Positions 52,226 through 61,581 of a DNA stretch of 64,000 bases are shown here, piece after piece. Each line of letters begins with the position of its first letter. Positions within the stretch are counted from its first letter, which is position 1. This DNA is from Pseudomonas sihuiensis (GTDB lineage Bacteria; Pseudomonadota; Gammaproteobacteria; Pseudomonadales; Pseudomonadaceae). The DNA lies in assembly GCF_900106015.1 (NCBI RefSeq), contig NZ_LT629797.1, forward strand, positions 372,001-436,000, in the 5' to 3' direction. The translations under genes were made by a program, and so were the position numbers. The notes below the pieces were generated by a model. It worked only from the letters and a program-made list of their open reading frames with translations, was not told the DNA's origin and did no database searches.

Positions 52226-53806
52226 ATGGAACCCTGGAACGCCACCTGGCGCACGCGCGCGCTGCCTGAGTTGGCCGCGCGCGACTGGGATCTGCTGGCG
52301 ATCGGCGGCGGCATCTGCGGTGCCGGCATCCTCCGTGAGGCGGCGCGGCGTGGCTGGCGCTGCCTGTTGCTGGAGCAGCGCGACTTCGCCTGGGGCACCT
52401 CCAGCCGCTCGTCGAAGATGGTGCACGGTGGCCTGCGCTACGTCGCCAAGGGCCAGCTGGGGCTGACCCGCGACTCGGTGCGCGAGCGCCAGCGCCTGCT
52501 CGGCGAGGCGCCGGGGCTGGTGGAGCCGCTGAGCTTCGTCATGCCGCACTATCGCGGCGGTTTCCCTGGGCCCAAGGTCTTCGGCGGCTTGCTCAGCCTT
52601 TACGACGCCCTGGCCGGCAAGCGCAATCATCTGTTCTACCCACTGCAGCAACTGCGTTACCTGGCACCAGGCATTCGCGAGGACGGTTTACTCGGTGGCA
52701 CGCGCTTCTTCGATGCGGTGACCGACGACGCGCGCCTGGTGCAGCGCGTGCTTGGCGAGGCGCGCGCCGAAGGCGGCGAGGCGCTCAATGGCATGCGCGT
52801 GGTCGAGTTGTTGCGCGAGGCGGGACGGGTGGTCGGCGTACTGGCCGAGGATATCGAGACGGGCGACCGCTACCGCCTGCGTAGCCGCGCCGTGGCCCAG
52901 GCAACCGGCGCCTGGGCCGATCGCCTGCGCCAGCCGGGCACTGGTCGCATCCGCCCGCTGCGCGGCAGCCACCTGCTGCTGCCGGGCTGGCGCCTGCCGG
53001 TGGCGCATGCCTTCAGCTTTATGCACGCGGCCGATGGGCGCCCGGTATTCGTCTTCCCCTGGGAGGGCGCGACGGTGATCGGCACCACCGATCTGGATCA
53101 TGCGGGCGATCTGGATGCCGAGGCGGCCATCAGCATGGAGGAGGTCGATTACCTGCTGGCCGCCTGCGCCCAGCAGTTCCCGACCGCCCAGGTGAGCCGC
53201 GCCGATGTGCTGTCGACCTGGGCGGGCGTGCGCCCGGTGGTGGGCAATGGCAGCACCGGGTTGAAACCCTCGGACGAAAAGCGTGAGCACGCCCTGTGGG
53301 TCGAGCCGGGCAGCGTGACCCTGGCCGGTGGCAAGCTGACCACCTTCCGCCTGCTGGCGCTGGAGGTGCTGCGTGCCTGCGCCATATTCGTCGGCAAGCC
53401 GGTGGATGATCAGGGCGGCGCGGTCTTCGCTTCGAATACGCCGACACCGATGCCGGCGTTGAGCCCGGCGCAGCAACGTCGTCTGGCTGGGCGCCATGGT
53501 CGCCAGTTGGGCGAGGTGCTGCGCCTGATCGACGAGGTGGGCAGCGATTGCGTCGCGGGTACTGCCACCTTCTGGGCCGAACTGGCCTGGGCCGCCGAGG
53601 GCGAGCTGGTGTTGCACCTGGACGACCTGCTGCTACGCCGCACGCGCCTGGGCCTGCTGCTGGCAGGCGGCGGCCGCGCTGAACTGCCGCGTATCCGCGC
53701 GCTATGCCAGCCGCGCCTGGGTTGGAATGATGCGCGCTGGCAGCAGGAAGTGGCGGATTACCTGGCGTTGTGGCAACGCTGTTACAGCCTGCCGGATATT
53801 GAATGA
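52226..53806 (+). CDS. FAD-dependent glycerol-3-phosphate dehydrogenase-like
   Basis: A 526-residue flavoprotein of the GlpD family. The N-terminal motif is LLAIGGGICGAGILREAARRG, then GTSSRSSKMVHGGLRY, both typical of GlpD; a C-terminal helical domain closes it. It would oxidise sn-glycerol-3-phosphate or a relative at the membrane. Start ATG 52226 lies two bases after the previous stop. It is probably not the main GlpD but an operon-specific one. Confidence 0.87.
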   Translation: MEPWNATWRTRALPELAARDWDLLAIGGGICGAGILREAARRGWRCLLLEQRDFAWGTSSRSSKMVHGGLRYVAKGQLGLTRDSVRERQRLLGEAPGLVEPLSFVMPHYRGGFPGPKVFGGLLSLYDALAGKRNHLFYPLQQLRYLAPGIREDGLLGGTRFFDAVTDDARLVQRVLGEARAEGGEALNGMRVVELLREAGRVVGVLAEDIETGDRYRLRSRAVAQATGAWADRLRQPGTGRIRPLRGSHLLLPGWRLPVAHAFSFMHAADGRPVFVFPWEGATVIGTTDLDHAGDLDAEAAISMEEVDYLLAACAQQFPTAQVSRADVLSTWAGVRPVVGNGSTGLKPSDEKREHALWVEPGSVTLAGGKLTTFRLLALEVLRACAIFVGKPVDDQGGAVFASNTPTPMPALSPAQQRRLAGRHGRQLGEVLRLIDEVGSDCVAGTATFWAELAWAAEGELVLHLDDLLLRRTRLGLLLAGGGRAELPRIRALCQPRLGWNDARWQQEVADYLALWQRCYSLPDIE

Positions 53807-53824
53807 TGACGCTGCCTGCTGTCC

Positions 53825-53890
53825 GTAGGAGCGAGCTCTGCTCGCGAAGCTTTTGCGCCATCCCCGTTCGCGAGCAGAGCTCGCTCCTAC
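53825..53890. repeat. REPIN with perfect 24-base arms
   Basis: Arms 53825-53848 and 53867-53890 are exact complements, and each arm carries the REP core GTAGGAGCGAGCTCTGCTCG. It lies within the operon, between the dehydrogenase and kinase genes. Confidence 0.8.
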
Positions 53891-53924
53891 AGCAATACCG
53901 TGCATTCCAAGCAGAGGTCACACC

Positions 53925-55484
53925 TTGAGCGAACCAAGCTACCTGCTGAGCATCGACAACGGCACCCAGAGCGTGCGCGCGCTGCTGTTCGATACCAACG
54001 GCAACCTGCTCGCCAAGGGCAAGGTCGAGCTAGACCCCTATTTCTCAAGCCAGCCCGGCTGGGCCGAGCAGGACCCGGAATACTACTGGGCCAGCCTCGG
54101 CGAGGCCTGCCGGCTGCTGTGGCAGCAGGTGGACATCGACCGCAGTCTGATCCGCGGCGTTGCTGTTACCACCCAGCGCGGCAGCATCATTCACGTCGAT
54201 GAGCAGGGCGCGCCGCTGCGCCCGGCAATTCTCTGGCTCGACCAGCGTCGTGCTGATGTGGCGGGGCGTATCCAAGGTCTGTGGGGCTGGCTATTCAAGC
54301 TGGTGCGCGCGGAGGAGGCGGTCGATCATTTCCGTGGCCAGGCCGAGGTCAACTGGGTCGCCCAGCATCAGCCGGACATTGCGGCCCGCACGCACAAGTT
54401 GCTGTTGCTGTCGGGGTTTCTCACCCATCGCCTGTGCGGCCGCTTCGTCGATTCCACCAGCAGCTGCGTGGCCTACCTGCCGTTCGACTACAAGCGCCTG
54501 CGCTGGGCTGCGCCCGGTGACTGGAAATGGCAGGCGCTGAAGGTACGCCGTGAGCAACTGCCCGAGCTGTTCAAGCCGGGTGAGCGACTGGGCCAGATCA
54601 GCGCCGAGGCCAGCCGCCAGACCGGTATTCCGGAAGGCCTGCCGCTGATCGCTGCTGGGGCCGACAAGGCCTGCGAGGTACTGGGTTCTGGTGCGCTGGA
54701 GCCCAGTACGGCGTGCCTCTCGTACGGCACCACCGCGACCATCAACACCACGCGCAGCCGTTACCTGGAAACCATCCCGCTGATCCCGCCCTATCCGGCG
54801 GCGCTGCCGGATCACTTCAACACCGAGGTGATGATCTACCGTGGCTTCTGGATGGTCAGCTGGTTCAAGCGCGAGTTCGGCCTGCGCGAGATGCAGCGCG
54901 CCGAGGCGCTGGGTGTGCCACCCGAGGCGCTGTTCGACGAGCTGGTCAACGCCGTGCCGCCCGGCTCCATGGGCCTGATGCTGCAGCCGTACTGGACGCC
55001 TGGCATCCGTGAGCCGGGGCTGGAGGCCAAGGGTTCGATCATCGGTTTTGGCGATGTACACACCCGCGCGCATCTGTATCGGGCGATTCTGGAGGGGTTG
55101 GCCTACGCCCTGCGCCAGGGCAAGGAGCGTATCGAAAAACGCTCTGGCACCCGTATAGAGCGCCTGCGCGTGTCCGGTGGCGGTTCGCAGAGCGATGCGG
55201 CGATGCAACTGACGGCCGATATCTTCGGCTTGCCGGCCGAGCGCCCGCACCTGTACGAGACCAGCGGCCTGGGCGCGGCGATCAACTGTGCGGTAGGCCT
55301 TGGGTTGCACCCTGATTACCCGAGCGCCATCGCCGCGATGACTCGGGTTGGCCAGGTGTTCCAGCCGAACCAGGAGGCCCAGCGCGTTTACCAGCAGCTC
55401 TACGGGCAGGTCTATCAGCGCATGTACCGTCAGCTCAAACCGCTGTACCAGCGCATTCGCAAGATCACCGGTTATCCGGCGTGA
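53925..55484 (+). CDS. FGGY-family carbohydrate kinase
   Basis: A 519-residue sugar/polyol kinase. It shows the ATPase-fold motifs SIDNGTQSVRALLFD near the start, SYGTTATINT in the middle and SGGGSQSDAAMQLTADIFGLP near the end. The start is TTG 53925 after AGAGGTCACACC. It differs from GlpK in length and likely substrate. With the upstream G3P dehydrogenase it would phosphorylate a polyol that the dehydrogenase then oxidises. Confidence 0.87.
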   Translation: MSEPSYLLSIDNGTQSVRALLFDTNGNLLAKGKVELDPYFSSQPGWAEQDPEYYWASLGEACRLLWQQVDIDRSLIRGVAVTTQRGSIIHVDEQGAPLRPAILWLDQRRADVAGRIQGLWGWLFKLVRAEEAVDHFRGQAEVNWVAQHQPDIAARTHKLLLLSGFLTHRLCGRFVDSTSSCVAYLPFDYKRLRWAAPGDWKWQALKVRREQLPELFKPGERLGQISAEASRQTGIPEGLPLIAAGADKACEVLGSGALEPSTACLSYGTTATINTTRSRYLETIPLIPPYPAALPDHFNTEVMIYRGFWMVSWFKREFGLREMQRAEALGVPPEALFDELVNAVPPGSMGLMLQPYWTPGIREPGLEAKGSIIGFGDVHTRAHLYRAILEGLAYALRQGKERIEKRSGTRIERLRVSGGGSQSDAAMQLTADIFGLPAERPHLYETSGLGAAINCAVGLGLHPDYPSAIAAMTRVGQVFQPNQEAQRVYQQLYGQVYQRMYRQLKPLYQRIRKITGYPA

Positions 55485-55504
55485 GGTGATTAGAAAGGGG
55501 ATTT

Positions 55505-55564
55505 GTGGGAGGGGCTTCAGCCGCGACCTTGGTGTTACTCGGTCGCGGCTAAAGCCCCTCCTAC
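55505..55564. repeat. REPIN with 24-base arms
   Basis: Arms 55505-55528 and 55541-55564 match at 22 of 24 positions (GTGGGAGGGGCTTCAGCCGC type). It lies between the convergent kinase and pirin genes. Confidence 0.75.
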
Positions 55565-55606
55565 AGAAACAAGTCGCCCTCCTAGTCGGAGGGCGATTGG
55601 TACGTG

Positions 55607-56305
55607 TCAGGCGACATCCACCAGCACGATCTCGCTGTCTTCCTGGGCCTCGATGCGGATCAGCGTTTCATCGGCGATGGCCACGCCATCACGTGCCTTG
55701 ACGGCTACGCCATTGACACTGAAAGCACCAGTCGCGCCCACCAGATAGGCCTTGCGACCCGGTTGCAGGGCGTATTCGGCGCTTTGCCCGGCCTTGACCG
55801 TGGCAGCCACCAGGCGCGCGTCGGTACGGATGCGCAGGGCGTCGACATCTTCCTCGTAACCGCTGGCCAGGGTGACGAAGGCTCCGGAGCGGTCCCCTTT
55901 GGGGAACGGCTTGGCACCCCAGGAGGGCGGCAGGCCGGCCTGGTTCGGCTGGATCCAGATCTGGAAGATCTTGGTGGTTTCATCCTCCAGGTTGTACTCG
56001 CTGTGGGCGATGCCGGTACCGGCGCTCATCACCTGCACGTCGCCGGCCTCGGTACGGCCTTTGTTGCCCAGGTTGTCCTCATGGCTGATGGCACCTTCGC
56101 GAACGTAGGTGATGATCTCCATGTCGCGGTGCGGATGCGGCGGGAAGCCCGAGTGCGGTGCGATCTCGTCGTCGTTCCACACGCGCAGGCGGCCCCAGTT
56201 CATCCGCTCGGCGTCGTAGTATTCGGCAAAGGAAAAGTGGTGACGGGCGTTGAGCCAGCCATGGTGAGCACCACCGAGTTGTTCGAACGGACGTACATCG
56301 ATCAT
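55607..56305 (-). CDS. Pirin-family protein (YhhW-like)
   Basis: A 232-residue bicupin of the pirin family. The metal-binding pattern is PHSGFPPHPHRDMEIITYV, followed by HxE in GIAHSEYN. E. coli YhhW oxidises quercetin; the physiological substrate is unknown. ATG 56305 has GGAGGATTGACC upstream. The 140 bases before it are AT-rich and probably hold its promoter. Confidence 0.87.
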   Translation of the reverse strand: MIDVRPFEQLGGAHHGWLNARHHFSFAEYYDAERMNWGRLRVWNDDEIAPHSGFPPHPHRDMEIITYVREGAISHEDNLGNKGRTEAGDVQVMSAGTGIAHSEYNLEDETTKIFQIWIQPNQAGLPPSWGAKPFPKGDRSGAFVTLASGYEEDVDALRIRTDARLVAATVKAGQSAEYALQPGRKAYLVGATGAFSVNGVAVKARDGVAIADETLIRIEAQEDSEIVLVDVA

Positions 56306-56482
56306 GGTCAATCCTCCAGTCATGCACGAGTTCAGTCCCGTGCAGCGTTGATGGGTGAATGATCCATTTGGATTGATCGATTTAAAAGCGCAATTTTTAC
56401 AGTATTGATATCGATTAATTTGATTAATTTTCACGAGGGCCAGGCACTAGGCTTTCGCTGATCCTTTCAAGGAGGACGCGCA

Positions 56483-57400
56483 ATGCGCGAACGCAAAGCC
56501 TGGTTGATCCTGCATGGCAAGCAGGCGCTGAACGAAGAAGTGAGGGCGGCGGTGAACGGCCTGCGTGAGCGCGGCTGGGATCTGGCCGTGCGCCTGACCT
56601 GGGAAGGTGGCGACGCCGAGCGGCTGGTCGGGGAAGGATTGGCCGCCGGTTACCCGACGCTGATCGCTGGCGGTGGCGATGGCACCCTGCGCGATGTGGT
56701 CGAGGCGCTGGTCAAGGCGCAAAGCGATGCCAGCCTGGCTCTGCTGCCGCTGGGCACGGCCAATGATTTTGCCCACGCAGCCGGTATTCCGTTGACGCCT
56801 GCTGCGGCGTTGGCCCTGCTCGAGTGCGAGCCGGTGGCGGTAGACGTGGGCATGGCGGGCGAGCGGGCGTTTCTGAACATGGCCACCGGTGGTTTCGGCT
56901 CCAACGTCACGGCCAATACTCCTGAAGAGCTCAAGAAAGTCCTGGGTGGCGCTGCCTATCTGCTCACCGGGCTCAGTCGTTTTTCCGAAGTGCGCGCGGC
57001 AGCCGGTCGTTTTCATGGGCCGGATTTCCAATGGCAGGGCGAGTTTCTGGCTCTGGGTATCGGTAACGGGCGACAGGCCGGTGGCGGGCATCTGCTTTGT
57101 CCGGAGGCGAGCATCAACGATGGTCTGCTCGATGTCTGCATCGTGCCGGCGGCGCAGGATGTCGTCGGCACCTTGGGCACGTTGTTGTCAGGGGGCATTC
57201 TTGGCCTGCAGAGCGTTGCGGTCAGCGCGCGGCTGCCCTGGCTGGAGGTGGAAGCGCTGGAGGGCTTGGACCTGAATCTCGACGGCGAGCCGATGGAAAG
57301 TACAGGTCTGCGTTTTCGTGCCGAACCCGGCGCCCTGCGTCTGCATCTGCCCAAGCATTCGTCGCTGCTCGCTGGTCAGGTACACAGGGCTGAGGCATGA
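56483..57400 (+). CDS. YegS-like lipid kinase
   Basis: A 305-residue diacylglycerol-kinase-fold protein: GGGDGTLRDVVEALV at the catalytic loop, and PLGTANDFAHAAGIP. E. coli YegS phosphorylates phosphatidylglycerol in vitro. ATG 56483 follows AAGGAGGACGCGCA. It lies near the glycerol-phosphate-like operon, as in P. aeruginosa from memory, but a REPIN and the pirin gene separate them. Confidence 0.88.
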   Translation: MRERKAWLILHGKQALNEEVRAAVNGLRERGWDLAVRLTWEGGDAERLVGEGLAAGYPTLIAGGGDGTLRDVVEALVKAQSDASLALLPLGTANDFAHAAGIPLTPAAALALLECEPVAVDVGMAGERAFLNMATGGFGSNVTANTPEELKKVLGGAAYLLTGLSRFSEVRAAAGRFHGPDFQWQGEFLALGIGNGRQAGGGHLLCPEASINDGLLDVCIVPAAQDVVGTLGTLLSGGILGLQSVAVSARLPWLEVEALEGLDLNLDGEPMESTGLRFRAEPGALRLHLPKHSSLLAGQVHRAEA

Positions 57401-57490
57401 TGGCTGCGCGCCAGCAATGCTTCAGTCTGCCGGCAGTCAGCCGATAACCCGAAACGGCAGACTAGAATCACCCTATATACCTCGGAGCAC

Positions 57491-58426
57491 ATGATGGCCG
57501 GCATCCTCGATTCAGTAGATCAACGCACGCAACTGGTCGGCGAGAACCGTCTGGAAATTCTCATGTTCCGCCTGGCTGGCCGGCAGTTGTTCGCCATCAA
57601 CGTGTTCAAGGTGCAGGAAGTCCTGCAGATGCCCAAGCTGACGCTGATGCCGCAGCGCCATCGCTTCGTCTGCGGCGTGGTCAACCTGCGCGGTCAGACC
57701 CTGCCGGTGATCGATCTGTCCCAGGCCATCGGCATGCGTCCGCTGGTGCCGGATGAGCGCAGCACCATCATCGTCACCGAGTACAACCGCTCGGTTCAGG
57801 CCTTCCTGGTTGGCAGCGTCGACCGCATCCTCAACCTCAACTGGGAGTCGATCCTGCCGCCCCCGGGTGGCGCCGGACGTCAGCACTACCTGACCGCTAT
57901 CACCAAGGTCGAGGACCAGATCGTCGAGGTCATCGACGTGGAGAAGGTGCTCGCCGAGATCGTGCCGATGAGCACCAAGGTTTCCGCGGAAAAGCTCGCC
58001 GACCCGCTGCTGGAGAAGGCGCGCGGACGCGAAGTGCTGCTGGTGGATGATTCCAGCGTCGCGCTCAGCCAGCTGCGCGATACCCTGACGCAGTTGGGTC
58101 TTCGCCTGCACATGGCCAGTGACGGCCTCAAGGCCCTCAACCTGCTGAAGAAGTGGGCTGACACCGGTGAGGTGATGACCGACAAGCTGCTGATGATCTT
58201 CACCGATGCCGAGATGCCGGAAATGGACGGCTACCGCCTCACCAGCGAAATTCGCAATGACCCGCGCCTCAAGGATCTCTACGTGGTGCTGCACACGTCG
58301 CTGTCGGGTAGCTTCAACGAGGCGATGGTGAAGAAGGTCGGCTGCGACAATTTCCTCTCCAAGTTCCAGCCGGACAAGCTGGTCGATGTGATTCGTCAAC
58401 GTCTCGAGTTGGACGAACCTCGCTGA
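57491..58426 (+). CDS. cheV: Chemotaxis coupling protein CheV
   Basis: A 311-residue fusion of a CheW-like domain (residues about 20-165, FAINVFKVQEVLQMP, GVVNLRGQTLPVIDL) with a receiver domain (180-305). The receiver has DDSS, the phospho-acceptor D in FTDAEMPEMDGY, and the K in FLSKFQPD. It couples receptors to CheA and can be tuned by phosphorylation. ATG 57491 or 57494. Confidence 0.92.
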   Translation: MMAGILDSVDQRTQLVGENRLEILMFRLAGRQLFAINVFKVQEVLQMPKLTLMPQRHRFVCGVVNLRGQTLPVIDLSQAIGMRPLVPDERSTIIVTEYNRSVQAFLVGSVDRILNLNWESILPPPGGAGRQHYLTAITKVEDQIVEVIDVEKVLAEIVPMSTKVSAEKLADPLLEKARGREVLLVDDSSVALSQLRDTLTQLGLRLHMASDGLKALNLLKKWADTGEVMTDKLLMIFTDAEMPEMDGYRLTSEIRNDPRLKDLYVVLHTSLSGSFNEAMVKKVGCDNFLSKFQPDKLVDVIRQRLELDEPR

Positions 58427-58553
58427 AGTCGCTGGAGGGCGGGTGAAACCTGCCGGGCGTTGCCGTCGAACGAGCAGCGTTTTCTGGGTCTCGGTGCTTG
58501 TGAGCATCGCCGTCAACTCGTATAACGGCGTTTTGCCGACAGGAAGCTGACCC

Positions 58554-59360
58554 ATGCTGAGTCTCTCGGGGCTGTACCGTTACCCGCTCAAGTCCGGCCG
58601 CGGCGAGGCCTTGCAGCGCAGTGCGGTCGACGGACTAGGGCTGCATGGTGATCGGCGCTGGATGCTGGTCGACGCCGACAACGGCCGCTTCATCACCCAA
58701 CGTCTGCTGCCGCAGATGAGCCAGTTGAGCGCCCTGTACGATGCGCGCGGGGGCCTGACCTTGAGTGCGCCGGGTCGTGAGGATCTGTCCGTGGCGCTGC
58801 CTGACCCCGAGCAGGATCTGCGTGGCGTCGTCGTCTGGCGTGACAGCCTGCGCGTGCCGGATGCCGGCGATTCAGCGGCCGCCTGGCTCAGCGACTTGCT
58901 GGGCAAGCCTTGCCGCCTGGTGCAGGTGCCGGAAGGCCGCACCCGCCAAGTCGACACTGCCTATGCGCAGCCGGGGGATCGCGTGGCCTTCGCCGATGGC
59001 TTTCCGCTGTTGTTGATTGGCCAGGCATCGCTGGACGATCTTTCCCAGCGAGTCGGGCAGCCACTGTCCATGCTGCGTTTTCGCCCAAACCTGGTCGTCA
59101 CCGGCAGTGAGCCTTATGCCGAAGACAGCTGGAAGCGTATTCGTATTGGCGAGGTGGAGTTCGAGGTGGCCAAGGGCTGCTCGCGCTGCATCCTCACCAC
59201 CATCGACCCGCAGACCGGCGAGCGCAACGCCCAGCGTGAGCCGCTGGCCACGCTCAAGACCTATCGTGAACGTGAAGGTGACGTGTTCTTCGGGCAGAAC
59301 CTGTTGCCACGCGGTGTCGGCGAACTGCAGTTGGGCATGACGGTAGAAGTGTTGGAATAG
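58554..59360 (+). CDS. MOSC-domain protein (YcbX-like)
   Basis: A 268-residue protein with the N-terminal MOSC beta-barrel (LYRYPLKSGRGEALQR) and the MOSC core with the molybdenum-cofactor cysteine in GCSRCILTTIDPQTG. YcbX-type enzymes reduce N-hydroxylated compounds. It lacks the C-terminal ferredoxin domain of E. coli YcbX. Confidence 0.87.
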   Translation: MLSLSGLYRYPLKSGRGEALQRSAVDGLGLHGDRRWMLVDADNGRFITQRLLPQMSQLSALYDARGGLTLSAPGREDLSVALPDPEQDLRGVVVWRDSLRVPDAGDSAAAWLSDLLGKPCRLVQVPEGRTRQVDTAYAQPGDRVAFADGFPLLLIGQASLDDLSQRVGQPLSMLRFRPNLVVTGSEPYAEDSWKRIRIGEVEFEVAKGCSRCILTTIDPQTGERNAQREPLATLKTYREREGDVFFGQNLLPRGVGELQLGMTVEVLE

Positions 59361-59380
59361 CTGGGCAGGTGTCATAGCAA

Positions 59381-59418
59381 GCCCCGATCAGATGCTGTCT
59401 GATCGGGGCTTTTCTTTT
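59381..59418 (+). terminator. Rho-independent terminator after the MOSC gene
   Basis: Perfect 12-base arms (59381-59392 and 59398-59409) around TGCTG, then TTTTCTTTT. It reaches the stop codon of the convergent slt gene. Confidence 0.85.
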
Positions 59419-61345
59419 ACTGATCGTCGAAGAAACGCTCGTTCCACGCCACCAGCGGGTGCGGCGCGTTGAGTTTCTGGCCGTAGATCACCGAGTAGGA
59501 CAGCACGTTCTGCACGTACTGGCGGGTCTCATCGAACGGAATGTTCTCCACCCAGACGTCATAACTGAGGTGATTGGCGCCGCGCAGCCACTGGCGCACG
59601 CGGCCGGGGCCGGCGTTATAGGCGGCCGACGCAAGTACGCGGTTGCCGTTGAACTGGCCATAAACCTGGCTCAGGTACGCAGCGCCCAGCTGGATATTGG
59701 TATCCGGGTTGAGTACCTGCTGCGGTGAAGCCAGGGGAATGCCGAACTTGCGCGCGGTTTCCTTGGCAGTGGCCGGCATCAGTTGCATCAGGCCCATGGC
59801 GCCGGCGTGGGAGCGGGCGTCGGCCATGAACGCGCTTTCCTGGCGGGTAATTGCAAACACCCAGCTCGAATGCAGGTCACGGCGCTTGGCTTCGCGTACC
59901 AACTCGTTGCGATGCGCCATGGGGAAGCGCACTTCCAGGTCGTCCCAGTACTGGGCCTGGCTGATGGTGCGGATGGCCGGGAAGTACCATTCCATTTCGT
60001 AGGCCAGGCGCGCCTGGGCCACCAGTTCATCACGGCTGAACAGGCGGCTGACGTGATACCACTCGCGGCGACCGTCGACGATCTGGCCACGAGCATGGAA
60101 CTCCATGGCGCGCTTGATACCGGCGGTATTGCGTACCTTCTGCACCACCTTGGGATCGAGCGCCAGCGGCTGGTTATTCAGGGCGTAAGGCGCCTTGACC
60201 TGATCAGCGGCCATGAAACCATAGAAGTCGCGTTCCTTCGCCAATGCCTGGAACAGCACCGCCGGTTGCTGGCTGTTGGGTTGCGCCAATTGCAGGCTGC
60301 GCGCATTCCAGTAGCGCCAGCGGTTGCTGCTGGCCAGGTCGGACGGCATGTTCTGGGTCAGCTGGTAGGCCTCTTCCCAGCGGCCGTGACGCAGCAGCAG
60401 ACGCGCACGCCATTCGCTGACGGTGTTGTCACGCAGTTGCGGGTCGTACTTGGCCATGACCTGCAGACCGCGCAGGTCGAAGCGTTGTGCCAGGCGCAGG
60501 CCGATCTGCCGGGCGATGGCGACCTGCTCGTCGGCGGAGAACTTCATGCGTTGGGCGTAGCCGTCGAGCAGGGCCAGGGCATCTTCCGGGCTCTGCCGAG
60601 CCAGGCGACGCAAGCCGAGGCCGACCACGTCGCTCATGGCGTCATCGGCGGGGGCGAAGCGCGCGGTGTTTTTCAATAGCTGCGGTTTCTGCGCCACTTC
60701 GACCATCAGCTTGCCGCGCTCGCCGAGCGTTGGCATGCCTTTGATCAGGAAGTTGGCCAGGCCGTAGTTGCCGCTTTCCACCGCCAGCTTGGTGCGCTGC
60801 CAGCGACGCTGCTCGGTGAGCTGGCCATTGGCGGCCCAGCGCTCGAACAGTGGGTCACAGGCGTTGGGTTGGGATTTGCCCACCAGCCAGAGCTTCTCGG
60901 CAGTGGCGTTGCCTTCGGCGGTCAGGCCGTGGCTGAGCTGGTATTGGCCGTAGAGGCAGTCCAGTTCGGTGAAGTTGAGCTTGGCATCGTAGTGATCGAG
61001 GAAGGGCTTCCAGTCGCCACGCTCGGCCAGCCAGCGCAACCAGCGCAGTTTCATCCAGCTGGCCTGGGGCAGGTCACCGTGCTCGGCGAGAAATTTCTCG
61101 ATCTCGGCATTGCTGGCCGACTTGAGTCGGTTAGTCAGCTCGTCATAGGCCAGATAAGGTGTCAGAGGGTAATCGCGTAGCGCGCTGGCGTACTGGCGAT
61201 AAGGGCCACTGTCGCCCTTGGCCAAGGCCCGCTTGGCCTCATCATAGTACTGGCGCTGCTGGGTGAGGCTGGCAGCTTCGACACTGGCGATGCCGGTGGC
61301 GGTGAGAATCAGACAGGAAACTACAGAGAGAAAGCGACTGCGCAT
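59417..61345 (-). CDS. slt: Soluble lytic murein transglycosylase
   Basis: A 642-residue periplasmic transglycosylase that cleaves peptidoglycan glycan strands. It has a signal peptide (1-25, ending SVEAAS), a long helical U-shaped superhelix, a linker and a C-terminal SLT domain with catalytic glutamate in TRQESAFMADARS and GAMGLMQLMPATA. Size is that of E. coli Slt70. ATG 61345 starts the signal peptide. Confidence 0.92.
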   Translation of the reverse strand: MRSRFLSVVSCLILTATGIASVEAASLTQQRQYYDEAKRALAKGDSGPYRQYASALRDYPLTPYLAYDELTNRLKSASNAEIEKFLAEHGDLPQASWMKLRWLRWLAERGDWKPFLDHYDAKLNFTELDCLYGQYQLSHGLTAEGNATAEKLWLVGKSQPNACDPLFERWAANGQLTEQRRWQRTKLAVESGNYGLANFLIKGMPTLGERGKLMVEVAQKPQLLKNTARFAPADDAMSDVVGLGLRRLARQSPEDALALLDGYAQRMKFSADEQVAIARQIGLRLAQRFDLRGLQVMAKYDPQLRDNTVSEWRARLLLRHGRWEEAYQLTQNMPSDLASSNRWRYWNARSLQLAQPNSQQPAVLFQALAKERDFYGFMAADQVKAPYALNNQPLALDPKVVQKVRNTAGIKRAMEFHARGQIVDGRREWYHVSRLFSRDELVAQARLAYEMEWYFPAIRTISQAQYWDDLEVRFPMAHRNELVREAKRRDLHSSWVFAITRQESAFMADARSHAGAMGLMQLMPATAKETARKFGIPLASPQQVLNPDTNIQLGAAYLSQVYGQFNGNRVLASAAYNAGPGRVRQWLRGANHLSYDVWVENIPFDETRQYVQNVLSYSVIYGQKLNAPHPLVAWNERFFDDQ

Positions 61346-61581
61346 GGCATTTCCAGGAGAAGCAGAGGTATGGGGCAACACGATCCGTGTCGTTGCATGG
61401 CTCTAGCTTAGCGCTTCATCGGGGTGCGGTGAATGCCGTCGGGCCAGATGGACACATGTAGCAAAGATGCGCTTTGCCTGCGCCAGATGATGAGCAGGGG
61501 TGACATCTGTTGCGTCTGTGGAAACGGCAACAGCCGGCCGGCAACTCGGGTAGAATGCGCCCCCTGTTTCTGGAGATGCCC

